DNA of 64,000 nt from Mycobacterium sp. SMC-4 (GTDB lineage Bacteria > Actinomycetota > Actinomycetes > Mycobacteriales > Mycobacteriaceae). Shown here piece after piece: positions 46,813-55,911 of the stretch. The DNA lies in contig NZ_CP079869.1 of assembly GCF_025263265.1 (NCBI RefSeq), positions 124,001-188,000 of the forward strand. Direction: 5' to 3'. The notes beneath the pieces are model-generated. The model saw only the letters and a program-made list of their open reading frames with translations, was not told where the DNA came from and searched no databases. How positions within the stretch are numbered: position 1 is the stretch's first letter; each line of letters begins with the position of its first letter. Both the position numbers and the translations under genes were made by a program.

Positions 46813-47498
46813 GGAACCGGTTGCGGGTGCTGGCCTTCGACGTGCTCGCCCCGGCGGCCACCGTCGCCGCGCTGATCTACATCGGCCTCGCGCTGGCCTG
46901 GCCGCTGTGGTGGGTGGCGCTGTTCTCGGTGCTGTGCGTGCTGATCGTCGAGGGTGTCGTTGTCAACTTCGTGCTGGCTCGCCGTGACGCGGTGACGATG
47001 GGAACCGACGACGACGGTCCCGGCTTGCGGCTGGCAGTGGTCGGCACCGCCACCACAGCGCTGGTCGCCGCCGTCGTGGTCGGCTACACCCAGTGGACGG
47101 TGCCCGGCCGCGCGCTGGACGCCGATTCCGCCGAGGTCGCCGGAATCGCCAGCAGCGTCGCCGAAGCGTCGGCCACCTTCACACCGCAGAGCCCCACCGC
47201 GTCCATCGACCGGGCCGCCGGCCTGATGTCCGCGGACAGCGCCGAACGATTCCGGGCCGACTTCGCCGGCGTAGCGCAGGACTTGGCCAGCCGCAACGTG
47301 TCGGCGCAGGCGCGCACAGTGTCAGCCGGTGTCGAGGCGATCGGTCCGGCGGCGGCCAGCGTCGCGGTGGTGCTGCGCAGCACGCAGAATTCTCCGGGTA
47401 ATCCAGCTGACACCGCGGTGCTGGCGTTGCGGGTGACGCTGACCAAGAGCGACGGCCGCTGGCTGGTGGTCGACGTGAGCCCGCTGCACTCCCGCTAG
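46809..47498 (+). CDS. omamB: Orphaned Mce-associated membrane protein OmamB (Rv0200-like)
   Basis: Membrane protein of 229 aa from ATG 46809. It has three hydrophobic helices in the first 110 residues (APAATVAALIYIGLALAWPL; LFSVLCVLIVEGVVVNFVL; VVGTATTALVAAVVVGYTQW). The Mam/NTF2-like extracytoplasmic domain follows, ending LTKSDGRWLVVDVSPLHSR. It is translationally coupled to omamA and equals Rv0200 in position. It probably acts with OmamA to stabilise Mce1 or other Mce importers. Confidence 0.82.
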   Translation: MRNRLRVLAFDVLAPAATVAALIYIGLALAWPLWWVALFSVLCVLIVEGVVVNFVLARRDAVTMGTDDDGPGLRLAVVGTATTALVAAVVVGYTQWTVPGRALDADSAEVAGIASSVAEASATFTPQSPTASIDRAAGLMSADSAERFRADFAGVAQDLASRNVSAQARTVSAGVEAIGPAAASVAVVLRSTQNSPGNPADTAVLALRVTLTKSDGRWLVVDVSPLHSR

Positions 47499-47508
47499 AG
47501 CCGAGGGT

Positions 47509-48036
47509 CTACTGGCGCTGCTGGCGCATTTTGGCGAAGCGCTCGGAAAGCCGGCCCATCCGGATCATCAGCGACGCCGGCGGGCTGATGCTTCCCCGCA
47601 GGAAAGCGGCGAACTGATCGGGGGGCACGCCGATGCGCGACGCGAACTCCTGCTCGCCCAGCCCGGAGCGCTCCAGCAACAGGTGCACATGACGGGCGAC
47701 CTCGCCACGTTCGTTGGCCTCGAGATGTTCGCGGGTGCGCACCAGCACCTCGGCCATGGCGCGGGAGACCCCGTACGGCTGGGAGGTCTCCAGCACCTCC
47801 TCCACCTGGCGCGCAGTACGGCCGAACGGGTCGCGCTTGATGGCCACCACGATGCGCTGCCACACCGACAGATCGTCGTTCTCCAGTGCGGCCCGAATCG
47901 CAGCAGTCGGCCAGAACTCGACCGGGCGGTCATGGGGCATCGACGCATCGGACACCTCGCCGCGGCCAGCCGCAGCGAAGGCTTTGTCGGGGTCTGCGCC
48001 TCGTATGTCCCCCGTCACCTCAGGGGCCACCGTCAC
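47509..48036 (-). CDS. HTH-containing protein coupled to mmpL11 (Rv0201c-like)
   Basis: Soluble protein of 175 aa from GTG 48036, preceded by GGAGGAAGCGAG and overlapping the mmpL11 stop as GTGA. The C-terminal third reads GLGEQEFASRIGVPPDQFAA, then FLRGSISPPASLMIRMGRLS, the pattern of a Cro/CI-type helix-turn-helix. The middle part is charged and helical. There is no membrane segment. It corresponds to Rv0201c in position. It could regulate mmpL11 or envelope genes; DNA binding is inferred from the HTH only. Confidence 0.78.
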   Translation of the reverse strand: MTVAPEVTGDIRGADPDKAFAAAGRGEVSDASMPHDRPVEFWPTAAIRAALENDDLSVWQRIVVAIKRDPFGRTARQVEEVLETSQPYGVSRAMAEVLVRTREHLEANERGEVARHVHLLLERSGLGEQEFASRIGVPPDQFAAFLRGSISPPASLMIRMGRLSERFAKMRQQRQ

Positions 48037-50945
48037 CTCGCTTCCTCCAGCATTGCCACCGCCACCGACAAGCAGCGCTGCCTGACCTTCGCCCACTGCG
48101 CTTCCGCGTCGGCGCCCGATGTTGCCAGGTCGGGCCCGTCGGCAGGGGCCGGGTCGGCCAGCCGGCGCACCATCTGGGTGGCCACCCAGTGGTCGCGTGC
48201 CGGTTGCCCACAGTAGTACCGGTCCATGCCCGCGAGCACTTCCGCCGCGGTCTGGACGTCCATCGAGTCGATCAAATCGGAGAACTCGGCGTAGTCGCGA
48301 CTGCTGTTGCGCTGCATCATCAGGAAGCCTTTCAGCCGCAGGGTTTCCGCGCCGGTGGGAATCTGCAGGCGGTCGCCGGTGGGCAGCAGCACATGGGTGG
48401 TCTCCAGCGGGGCTCTGCGGGTCAGCAGGCGATCGGCATCGGTCGTGGTGTCGGCCACCCGCAGCGCGTCGAGCGCGACATCGAGCCGCCCGCGCCACAT
48501 CGTGACCGGGTGTTTGGGCAACTTCACCGCGACGGTCTTGCCGTGGGCCCGGTTGCCGATCGTCGCCGGCACCCGGCCCTCGCTGCGCAACCGGCCGGGG
48601 ACCAGCTTGCCGCACGGCTGGCAGCCGCTGAAGGCCAGCGGGTCGGCAACGGTGATTGCCTGCGGCACAAGTGTTTTGAGCTTGGCTGCGGATTTCACCA
48701 CGGTACGCAGGTCGGCACCAGACGGTGCCAGGGCAGAGATGTCGTCGGGAATGATGATCAGATCGCCGATGTCGGCCTTGGGCAGCGGCTTCTCGAAATC
48801 GACCGACGGAAGTATGCGGTCCAGCCAGCGCGGCAGCCACCAGTTCCACTCGTCGAACATCGCCATCAGGGCGGGCACCAGCACCAGTCGCACCACCGTG
48901 GCGTCCACCGCGATCGCGACCGCCGAGGCCACGCCCATCTGGGCGACCAGCGGCATTCCGGCGAACGCGAACCCGACGAACACCGCGATCATGATCAGCG
49001 CCGCACTGGTGATGGTCCGCGCACTGGTCGACACGCCGTAGGCGACGGCGTCGCGGGTGTTTCCGGTCTGCAGGAACCGCTCCCGGATTCGGGTGAGCAG
49101 GAAGATCTCGTAGTCCATCGACAGCCCGAAGGTCAGCGCCAGCACCAGCGGCGGGATCGTGCTGTCCAGCGACGACAGCGGTTCGAACCCGAGGCCCGAC
49201 AGCCAGCCCCACTGGAAGACGACGACCAGGCTGCCGTAGGCCGCGGCCACCGACAGCACGGTCATCAACACGCCCTTGAGCGCCAGGAACACCGACCGGA
49301 TGGCGATCAGCAGCATCACGAATGCGATCAGCGCCACGAAGACGAACACCATCGGCTGGGTGGTGGAGACCCGGTCGTCGAAGTCCTTGATCAGCGCGGT
49401 CGGTCCGCCGACGTCGATCTCGGCCCGCTCACCGGCCACCGGCGGCAACTGTTCGCGCAGCCACGCCACGGTCTCGCGGGCACCCATGTCCTCCGGATCG
49501 ACCGACAGCACCACCGACAGCAGCGCGATCCGGTAGTCGGTCCCGAACACCGGCGGGCTCACCGACACCGCGTTGGGGGCCTGGGCCATCCGCTGCCGGA
49601 TCTCATCGAGAAGCGGCTGCTTGGCCGGCGCCGACGCTTCAGTGCCCTCCGGGAACGTCACGAGCACCCGCACCGGCCCCAGCGCGCCGGGGCCCAGCGC
49701 GTCGGCTGCCGCGTTGACACCACCGCGGATCTCATGGGTCGGCTCGAACTGCCGCTGCATGCTGTTGCCGAGTTCCATCGAGAACGCCGGTGCGGCGAAC
49801 ATCAGCAGCAGCGTGGTGGCGGCCAGCGCCGAAGCCCACGGCCGGCGCATCACCCAGCCGATCCAGCGGGTCCAGAACCGGGACTGGGTCGCCTCGCCGC
49901 GGCGGCTCCATTGCAGATACGACGACCGGCGGGCGGCCCGGCGGCCGAACGTGGCCAGCACCGCCGGCGTCAGCGTCGTCGAGGTCAGCACGGCGACCGC
50001 GACCGCCAGGATCGCGCCGGTGGCCATCGACTCCAGCACCGGGGTGTTGATCAGGTACAGCCCGGTGACCGACGCGATCACCGTCAGACCGGACAGTACG
50101 ACAGCCAGTCCGGAGGTCGCCATCGCCGCGTCGGCGGCGTCGTCGGGTTCTCGGCCGGCGCGCAACTCCTCCCGATAGCGCATCAGGATGAACAGCGAAT
50201 AGTCGATCGCCACAGCAATGCCGAACATCGAGACCGTCGACGTGACGAACACCGACATGGTCATGTACATCGACAACACGAACACCATGCCCATCGTCAC
50301 CACGACGGTGCAGATGCCCAGCAGCAGCGGCATCGCCGCCGCGGCCAGCGAACCGAACACCGCCAGCAGGATCAGCAGGACGATCGGGAAGTTCCACTTC
50401 TCGGCCTGTGCGATGTCGTGTTTGGTGGCCAGCGATGCGGCGGCGCCGAGCGCTCCCTGGCCGATGACGTAGAGCCGCACCTTGCCGTTCGCGGTCTCGC
50501 CGGGCTCGTCGCCGTCGATGCCCACGCGTTCCCGCAACTGGTTGGCGATGTCGACCGCACCGGTGTTCTCGAAATCCAGCTGCAACATCACGACGTAGGG
50601 GCGGTCCGGCTGCGGCGGGGGTTGCTGAGGACTCGGCATCACGGCGACGCTGGGCACTTCCGCGGCGATGCGCTCCAGGTGCGCAACGGCGCTGTTCATG
50701 TCGTCGAACGACGCGTCGGGTCGCGGCGCCGCCACCAGGGCCAGCGCCGACGCGCCCTCTTCGGGGAATTGCGCTTCCAGCTGGTGCTGCACGTACAGCG
50801 ACTGCGAACCCGCGACCTCGAACCCACCGCCGGTCAGATGACCGGAGTGGTTCATCGCCAGGTACACCGACGGCACCAGCAGCAACACCCACACCGCGAA
50901 CACCGCCCAGCGGAATCTGCGCAGAGTGCTGCTCACGCGAATCAT
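48033..50945 (-). CDS. mmpL11: RND-family lipid transporter MmpL11
   Basis: MmpL transporter of 970 aa. Twelve predicted helices are arranged as 1 + 5, then 1 + 5, with large extracytoplasmic loops after helices 1 and 7. The proton-relay helices carry the paired Asp-Tyr, FGIAVAIDYSLFILMRYREE and FGLSMDYEIFLLTRIRERFL. The C-terminal cytoplasmic part is about 230 residues long, with two cysteines in SGCQPCGKL. In mycobacteria MmpL11 exports monomeromycolyl wax esters and related lipids and is implicated in heme uptake. It is followed by the HTH gene and is divergent from the hemophore gene. Confidence 0.93.
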   Translation of the reverse strand: MIRVSSTLRRFRWAVFAVWVLLLVPSVYLAMNHSGHLTGGGFEVAGSQSLYVQHQLEAQFPEEGASALALVAAPRPDASFDDMNSAVAHLERIAAEVPSVAVMPSPQQPPPQPDRPYVVMLQLDFENTGAVDIANQLRERVGIDGDEPGETANGKVRLYVIGQGALGAAASLATKHDIAQAEKWNFPIVLLILLAVFGSLAAAAMPLLLGICTVVVTMGMVFVLSMYMTMSVFVTSTVSMFGIAVAIDYSLFILMRYREELRAGREPDDAADAAMATSGLAVVLSGLTVIASVTGLYLINTPVLESMATGAILAVAVAVLTSTTLTPAVLATFGRRAARRSSYLQWSRRGEATQSRFWTRWIGWVMRRPWASALAATTLLLMFAAPAFSMELGNSMQRQFEPTHEIRGGVNAAADALGPGALGPVRVLVTFPEGTEASAPAKQPLLDEIRQRMAQAPNAVSVSPPVFGTDYRIALLSVVLSVDPEDMGARETVAWLREQLPPVAGERAEIDVGGPTALIKDFDDRVSTTQPMVFVFVALIAFVMLLIAIRSVFLALKGVLMTVLSVAAAYGSLVVVFQWGWLSGLGFEPLSSLDSTIPPLVLALTFGLSMDYEIFLLTRIRERFLQTGNTRDAVAYGVSTSARTITSAALIMIAVFVGFAFAGMPLVAQMGVASAVAIAVDATVVRLVLVPALMAMFDEWNWWLPRWLDRILPSVDFEKPLPKADIGDLIIIPDDISALAPSGADLRTVVKSAAKLKTLVPQAITVADPLAFSGCQPCGKLVPGRLRSEGRVPATIGNRAHGKTVAVKLPKHPVTMWRGRLDVALDALRVADTTTDADRLLTRRAPLETTHVLLPTGDRLQIPTGAETLRLKGFLMMQRNSSRDYAEFSDLIDSMDVQTAAEVLAGMDRYYCGQPARDHWVATQMVRRLADPAPADGPDLATSGADAEAQWAKVRQRCLSVAVAMLEEAR

Positions 50946-51202
50946 GAACTGCTGGATGGAAGGCCCCGCTTTCTGCCTGGCGATTCGTAGCGAGAGCGTA
51001 CAGCAGCTTCCGGTAGGGTGTCGGCCCCCTTGAGGGCTCCCGGAATTGCCTCACCGCGCTCTGGCGAAAGACCGTCCGGCGGCCGCGCTGGTGCACTGTG
51101 CTGTGTCGATGGCAGGATGGCAACCACGGTCGGGGAGGCTTTGCTGCTGATCGCAACGGGTTCGCCGGGCAGCGTGTGTTGGCGAACCGTGAGGAGTTCG
51201 TC

Positions 51203-51685
51203 ATGAAATCGATTCGACCTGCCCGCCGGTTGCTCTCGCGCGCGGGATTGGCCGCCGGCTGTGGTGCGGTGGTGGTGGCCGGATCGGCACTGCCGACCGC
51301 GGTGGCCGCACCGGATCCCTGCGCGGCCAGTTCGATCGCCAAGACCGTCGGCATGGTGGCCGTGCACACCGGCAACTACCTCGACGCCAACCCCGAAACC
51401 GATCAGACGTTGACTGCGATCTCGCAGCAACAGAGCGGACCGGAGTCGGTTGCCGCGCTGAAGGCCTACTTCGACGCGAACCCTGCGGTGGCCTCCGACC
51501 TGCAGAAACTGCAGCAGCCGCTGACGTCGCTGTCGGGCCGCTGCGGGCTGCCGATCAACGTGCCGCAGGTCCTGGGCCTGCTCCAGACCGCTGCGCAGAA
51601 CCCCGCCGCAGGCGCGCCGGCCGAGGCGGTAGCCCACCCGGTGAGCCCGGTGACACCGCCCGGGCCGGTGGTATCGGGGCGCTGA
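51203..51685 (+). CDS. Secreted heme-binding protein (Rv0203-like hemophore)
   Basis: Exported protein of 160 aa from ATG 51203, with GAGGAG upstream. A signal peptide (about 35 residues, ending VAAP) precedes a compact helical domain with two cysteines (DPCAASS and SGRCGLP). It also has the family segment NYLDANPETDQTLTAISQQQ, followed by KAYFDANPAVASDLQKLQQP. This family includes the Rv0203 hemophore, which passes heme to MmpL11 and MmpL3. The position between mmpL11 and mmpL3 is conserved. A Pro/Ala tail ends the protein. Confidence 0.85.
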   Translation: MKSIRPARRLLSRAGLAAGCGAVVVAGSALPTAVAAPDPCAASSIAKTVGMVAVHTGNYLDANPETDQTLTAISQQQSGPESVAALKAYFDANPAVASDLQKLQQPLTSLSGRCGLPINVPQVLGLLQTAAQNPAAGAPAEAVAHPVSPVTPPGPVVSGR

Positions 51686-51810
51686 CCGGCACCGGCATTC
51701 CGGCGCAAGCCGAGAAAGTTCACTGTCGTTCTGCTTAGCTTCCCTAGGATGGTCTCGACCGGTGACCGTTCCAGGTGCCCGGCTGCCATTCCGTCGATAA
51801 AGGAGCGTGA

Positions 51811-52203
51811 ATGTTGTTTCCGGCCTCTACTGCACGTCGACTTGCCGTTGGGGCGCTGAGCGCAGGCGCATGCGCCGGCGCCATGCTGTTCGGTGCGCTG
51901 CCCACCGCCGTCGCCCAGCCTGACCCGCCCAACTGCACGGCCGCCGACTTCTCCGGGGTCGCCGCTGGGGTGTCCGCATCTTCGTCGGCCTACCTGTTCA
52001 CCCATCCTGAGGTCAACGCGTTCTTCACCGACCTGCACGGTCTGCCGCGCAACGAGATCCACGAGAAGGTCGTCGATTACATGAATGCCAACCCGCAGGT
52101 GCGGGACGAGCTGACGGCCATCCGTGCGCCCTTGCACGATCTCAAGCACCGCTGCGGCTTCACTCCCGAGACGCTTGACACGCCGGACGATTACACGTCC
52201 TAA
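51811..52203 (+). CDS. Second hemophore-related secreted protein
   Basis: Exported protein of 130 aa. ATG 51811 follows AAAGGAGCGTGA. A signal peptide of about 36 residues (ending AVAQPDPP) precedes a domain with the same layout as its upstream neighbour: [10 protein letters not shown] near the start, [36 protein letters not shown], and HRCGF at the end. Two cysteines are conserved in position with the first protein. It looks like a diverged tandem duplicate. It lies 126 bases after the first gene and six bases before the response regulator. Confidence 0.8.
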   Translation: MLFPASTARRLAVGALSAGACAGAMLFGALPTAVAQPDPPNCTAADFSGVAAGVSASSSAYLFTHPEVNAFFTDLHGLPRNEIHEKVVDYMNANPQVRDELTAIRAPLHDLKHRCGFTPETLDTPDDYTS

Positions 52204-52208
52204 GTCCG

Positions 52209-52958
52209 GTGCGAGACAGGGTGGACACTCCGCCCGCTCGCAGGGGGGAGTCGTCCACCGCTGACGGCAGTGCGAGTCGGACGGTGTTGATGGTTGACGA
52301 CGACCCCGACGTTCGGACCTCGGTGGCGCGCGGTCTGCGCTTGTCGGGGTTCGACGTCCGGGTCGCCGCCACAGGTAAGGAAGCGCTGCGCCTGCTGGCC
52401 GGCGAAACCCATGACGCGTTGGTGCTCGACGTGCAGATGCCCGAACTCGACGGTGTCGCGGTGGTGACCGCGCTGCGCGCGCTGGGCAACGACATTCCGA
52501 TCTGCGTGCTGTCGGCTCGCGACACCGTCAACGACCGCATCGCCGGGTTGGAAGCCGGGGCCGACGACTACCTGACCAAGCCGTTCGACCTCGGTGAGTT
52601 GGTGGCCCGGCTGCATGCACTGCTGCGCCGGGCCCACCATTCCTCTCCGAGTTCGGACAGCATCACGGTGGGTTCGTTGACCATCGACACCGCGCGGCGC
52701 CTGGTTTTCATGGCCGGGGAGCGGGTGGACCTGACCAAGCGCGAGTTCGACCTGCTGGCTGCGCTGGCCGACAATGCCGGGGTGGTGCTGTCCCGGCAGC
52801 GGCTGCTGGAGCTGGTGTGGGGCTACGACTTCGACGTCGACACCAACGTCGCCGATGTGTTCGTGTCCTATCTGCGGCGCAAACTCGAGCGCGACGGTCA
52901 GCCTCGGGTGATCCACACCGTGCGCGGTATCGGCTACGTGCTGCGCGCAGAGCCGTGA
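52209..52958 (+). CDS. OmpR-family response regulator (PrrA-like)
   Basis: Response regulator of up to 249 aa. The receiver domain contains the phosphorylation site Asp74 in [20 protein letters not shown], the acidic pair in [11 protein letters not shown], and the conserved Lys in [20 protein letters not shown]. The C-terminal winged helix reads [20 protein letters not shown] and ends [18 protein letters not shown]. It is most like mycobacterial PrrA. GTG 52209 gives an N-terminal extension of about 25 residues; a later start is possible. It follows the second hemophore gene by only five bases, so the two are probably co-transcribed. Confidence 0.9.
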   Translation: MRDRVDTPPARRGESSTADGSASRTVLMVDDDPDVRTSVARGLRLSGFDVRVAATGKEALRLLAGETHDALVLDVQMPELDGVAVVTALRALGNDIPICVLSARDTVNDRIAGLEAGADDYLTKPFDLGELVARLHALLRRAHHSSPSSDSITVGSLTIDTARRLVFMAGERVDLTKREFDLLAALADNAGVVLSRQRLLELVWGYDFDVDTNVADVFVSYLRRKLERDGQPRVIHTVRGIGYVLRAEP

Positions 52959-52980
52959 CGGTCGCCTCCAGGCGGCACCG

Positions 52981-54330
52981 GTGAGGCTGCCGCAGTTGCT
53001 GCGCTCGGCCTCGTTGCGAACCCGCGTCGCCGTTGCCTCAGCTGCGGCGGCCGCTGCGGTGGTCGCCGCATTCACCATCCTCACCTCGGTGGTGTTGGCC
53101 AGCAACGACGCAGCGCAGCTGGACCGGCGTCTCGACGCCATCGTCGACGCCAGCATGTTCCCCGATCAGCTGGCGGATCCGCGCCGTGGCGTGCTGCAGA
53201 CCGGCCGCTCGGAATCGTCGGGTCAGGTGGTGTTCCAGCGAGGTTTCCAGCTGCCGCCGCTACCGCCGGGCACCGAGAACGTGATGGTCAACGACGTCGA
53301 GTACCGGGTGCGCACCATCGAGGTCGACCGCAACGAGGGCGTGCTGATCTCGATCGGAATCCGCGCCGACAGCATCCTGCTCAACCCGGCCCGGGTTCCG
53401 CTCTACATCGGAGTCGGCGTGCTGACCGTGTTGTTCGCCGCGTTGCTGGGCTGGCTGCTGGCCGGACCGGCGATCCGGCCGCTGCGGCGGCTGACCGAAC
53501 ACACCAAACGACTCGGCAAGGGCGCCGAACAGATCCCGGCGGTGCACGGGGTGCGCGAGGCCGAGGAACTGTCCGAGGCGATGAGCGCGATGCTGGAACG
53601 GCTGGCCGCCGCGCAGCAGGCGACGACGAACTCGTTGCAGGCCGCGCAGGACTTCGCCGCCAATGCCGCGCACGAGCTGCGTACACCGCTGACCGCGATG
53701 CGCGCCGACCTCGACACCTTGCGCATCCACGATCTGCCCGACGACGAACGGGCCGAGGTGGTGGCTGATCTGGGGCGCGCCCAGCGCCGGGTCGAAGCCA
53801 TCATCACCGCACTCGGTCAGCTGGCCTCTGGCCAGCTCGCGCAGCTCGAAGACCGTGAAGTTATCGACGTGACCGACATGCTCGACCGGGTGGCGCGGGA
53901 GAACATGAGGGTCAACCGCGACGTCGACATCGAGATCCACGCCGCCGAGGATCTCGGGACCGTCCTGGGCTGGCCCGGCGGGTTGCGCCTGGCGGTGGAC
54001 AACCTGGTCCGCAACGCGATCACCCACGGACAGGCGACCCGCATCGTGCTGACCGCCCGGCGCCAGGACGTGGTGACCATCGTCGTCGACGACAACGGGC
54101 GGGGGCTGCCGGCCGACGAACACCGCACCGTGCTGGGCCGGTTCGCCCGCGGGAGCAACGCCGCCCCGGGCGGATCAGGTCTGGGGCTTGCGTTGGTCGC
54201 TCAGCAAGCCGAACTGCATGGCGGCACCGTGGAGCTCTCCGACGGCCCCCTCGGCGGCCTCAGGGTCACTCTGACCGTCACGACAAACCCTGCACCCCAA
54301 CAGGATTCAGGCGCCGACTGGCCGGCGTGA
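52981..54330 (+). CDS. Sensor histidine kinase (PrrB-like)
   Basis: Membrane sensor of 449 aa. Helix 1 (VAVASAAAAAAVVAAFTILT) and helix 2 (VPLYIGVGVLTVLFAALLGW) enclose an extracytoplasmic sensor region of about 100 residues. A HAMP domain follows, then the phosphoacceptor His231 in FAANAAHELRTPLTAMRADL, and the ATPase with NLVRNAITHG, VDDNGRGLP and GSGLGLALV. GTG 52981 follows the regulator by 22 bases. The neighbouring hemophores make a heme or metal signal conceivable, but no ligand-binding residues can be assigned. Its last 24 bases overlap the convergent DUF3054 gene. Confidence 0.9.
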   Translation: MRLPQLLRSASLRTRVAVASAAAAAAVVAAFTILTSVVLASNDAAQLDRRLDAIVDASMFPDQLADPRRGVLQTGRSESSGQVVFQRGFQLPPLPPGTENVMVNDVEYRVRTIEVDRNEGVLISIGIRADSILLNPARVPLYIGVGVLTVLFAALLGWLLAGPAIRPLRRLTEHTKRLGKGAEQIPAVHGVREAEELSEAMSAMLERLAAAQQATTNSLQAAQDFAANAAHELRTPLTAMRADLDTLRIHDLPDDERAEVVADLGRAQRRVEAIITALGQLASGQLAQLEDREVIDVTDMLDRVARENMRVNRDVDIEIHAAEDLGTVLGWPGGLRLAVDNLVRNAITHGQATRIVLTARRQDVVTIVVDDNGRGLPADEHRTVLGRFARGSNAAPGGSGLGLALVAQQAELHGGTVELSDGPLGGLRVTLTVTTNPAPQQDSGADWPA

Positions 54331-54693
54331 CCGGCGCGCGAGCAACTGTGCCACCGCCCGCCACCCCAGTAGCAGCAGCGCGGTGGACAGCGACGCCACG
54401 ACGATGAAGCTCACCGCGGTGCCCGCCGAGGTGGCCTTGCGCAGCAGCATGCCCACGGCCACGGTGGCCACCCACACCACGATCCCGGTGGGGGCCAACG
54501 AGGTTGGTCGTCGCCAGCCGCGGGCGAGCAGCCATCCCACCGCGGTCCCGCACAGGAATGGCCACGCCGTTTCGGCGATGCCGCCGATACTGAGCCCTTC
54601 GGCATGGCTGCGGCGACCGATGGTGCAGAACACCACCACGCAGACCACGTCAGCGGCGAAGGCGGCAGCCGCGCTACGGCGTACAGACGACAT
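54307..54693 (-). CDS. DUF3054 membrane protein
   Basis: Protein of 128 aa with four predicted helices, characteristic of DUF3054: ADVVCVVVFCTIGRRSHAEG, TAWPFLCGTAVGWLLARGW, GIVVWVATVAVGMLLRKATS and AVSFIVVASLSTALLLLGWR. ATG 54693. It lies ten bases downstream of the UPF0104 gene on the same strand, so it is the second gene of that unit. Its end is antisense to the end of the histidine kinase gene. Function unknown. Confidence 0.8.
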   Translation of the reverse strand: MSSVRRSAAAAFAADVVCVVVFCTIGRRSHAEGLSIGGIAETAWPFLCGTAVGWLLARGWRRPTSLAPTGIVVWVATVAVGMLLRKATSAGTAVSFIVVASLSTALLLLGWRAVAQLLARRSRRPVGA

Positions 54694-54703
54694 GAGCCCG
54701 AGG

Positions 54704-55834
54704 CTATCGCCTCACCGGTTGGTCCGGCGGGTGCGGTGCCTCCGGGTCCGGGCTGAACAACACCGACACCGCAGTCGGCGGCGCGGCCGAACCCGAATCG
54801 GGGTCGATGGTGCTTTCGGTCCGGAACATGAAGAAGAACATCACCCAGCCGATGAGGGAGATGAAGATCCAGCTGATCAGGCGGTAGACCAGCATCGCCG
54901 AGATCGCCGCGGCCAGCGACATACCGCTGGACACCAGCCCGGGCACCAGCACTGCTTCGACCACCAGCAGACCGCCGGGCATCAACGGGATCGAGCCCAC
55001 TGCGCGAGCCGCGGCGTAGGCGACTGTCACGCCGGCCAGCGAGGGGTGACCGCCGACCGCGTAGCAGGCGAACAGCAGGCATGCCACGTCGGCGACCCAG
55101 TTGAACAACGACCAACTGAACGCCTCACCGAGGTCGCGTCGGCCCAGTTGCACCGACTTGATCTGGGTCAGGATCTCCCGCCACTTCGCCAGCCCGGTGT
55201 CGGTGGCCTTGCCGCGGGCCCAATTGACCCATGCCAACACCCGCGCCCCGATACCGTCGATGAGCTCCGGGCGGCCGGCCACGGCCTGGGCAAGCAGGAT
55301 CAGCGCGAGGAAACCGCCGAGCGAGAAGATCAGCGACAGCGGGTTCTCACCGGCGCCGAGCAGGAAAGCACCGCCGAGGCCGAGCAACGCCAGACCGATG
55401 ATCTGCAGCACACCCGACATCACCAGCTGCCAGGACGCCACCAGCGGTGAGGCGCCCCAGAGGCGCTGCTGACGGTAGATGAACGTCGCCGAGAGCACCG
55501 GTCCGCCGGGCAGCGTCGTCGACAGTGCGTTACCGGCGTAAAACGCTGCCTCCGAACGCCATTGGCGCACCGGTACGCCTGCCGAACGCAACAGGGTCCG
55601 CTGGATCTGCGCGAAGCTGTGCATCGACGCCAGCGCGGCCAGTGCCGCAGCCAACACCCACAGCGGGTCCGCGGTGTAGAGGCTGCGCCAGGCCTTGGCG
55701 AGTTGGTCCCGCACCAGCGCGATCTCGACGGTCAGCACGATGACTGCGACCGCTATCAGAGCCCAGCGCACCCACCAGTACTTGCCCCGGGCGGGGCGGC
55801 TGGCGGTCGGCGCGACGCCGGCGTGGTCGGACAC
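54704..55834 (-). CDS. Lysylphosphatidylglycerol synthase-type transmembrane protein (UPF0104, Rv0204c-like)
   Basis: Polytopic membrane protein of 376 aa with about eight helices and the UPF0104 patterns ALSTTLPGGPVLSATFIYRQ and GSIPLMPGGLLVVEAVLVPG. The domain corresponds to the flippase-like half of MprF, without the synthetase half, so a lipid-translocation role is possible. GTG 55834 (MSDHAGVAPTASRPARGK). It is divergent from the AI-2E gene by 77 bases. Position matches Rv0204c. Confidence 0.85.
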   Translation of the reverse strand: MSDHAGVAPTASRPARGKYWWVRWALIAVAVIVLTVEIALVRDQLAKAWRSLYTADPLWVLAAALAALASMHSFAQIQRTLLRSAGVPVRQWRSEAAFYAGNALSTTLPGGPVLSATFIYRQQRLWGASPLVASWQLVMSGVLQIIGLALLGLGGAFLLGAGENPLSLIFSLGGFLALILLAQAVAGRPELIDGIGARVLAWVNWARGKATDTGLAKWREILTQIKSVQLGRRDLGEAFSWSLFNWVADVACLLFACYAVGGHPSLAGVTVAYAAARAVGSIPLMPGGLLVVEAVLVPGLVSSGMSLAAAISAMLVYRLISWIFISLIGWVMFFFMFRTESTIDPDSGSAAPPTAVSVLFSPDPEAPHPPDQPVRR

Positions 55835-55911
55835 GCCCCACAGGATAAAACGCCGACGGTCCGATTCCGCGGTTACGAATCAGGATCTGAGCAGGCCGTT
55901 ACGCTACCGGA

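Noticed and set aside
47886..50990. Plus-strand open frame of more than 1000 codons opposite mmpL11
   Set aside because: His/Arg/Gln-rich composition and no domain; mmpL11 on the minus strand explains the region.
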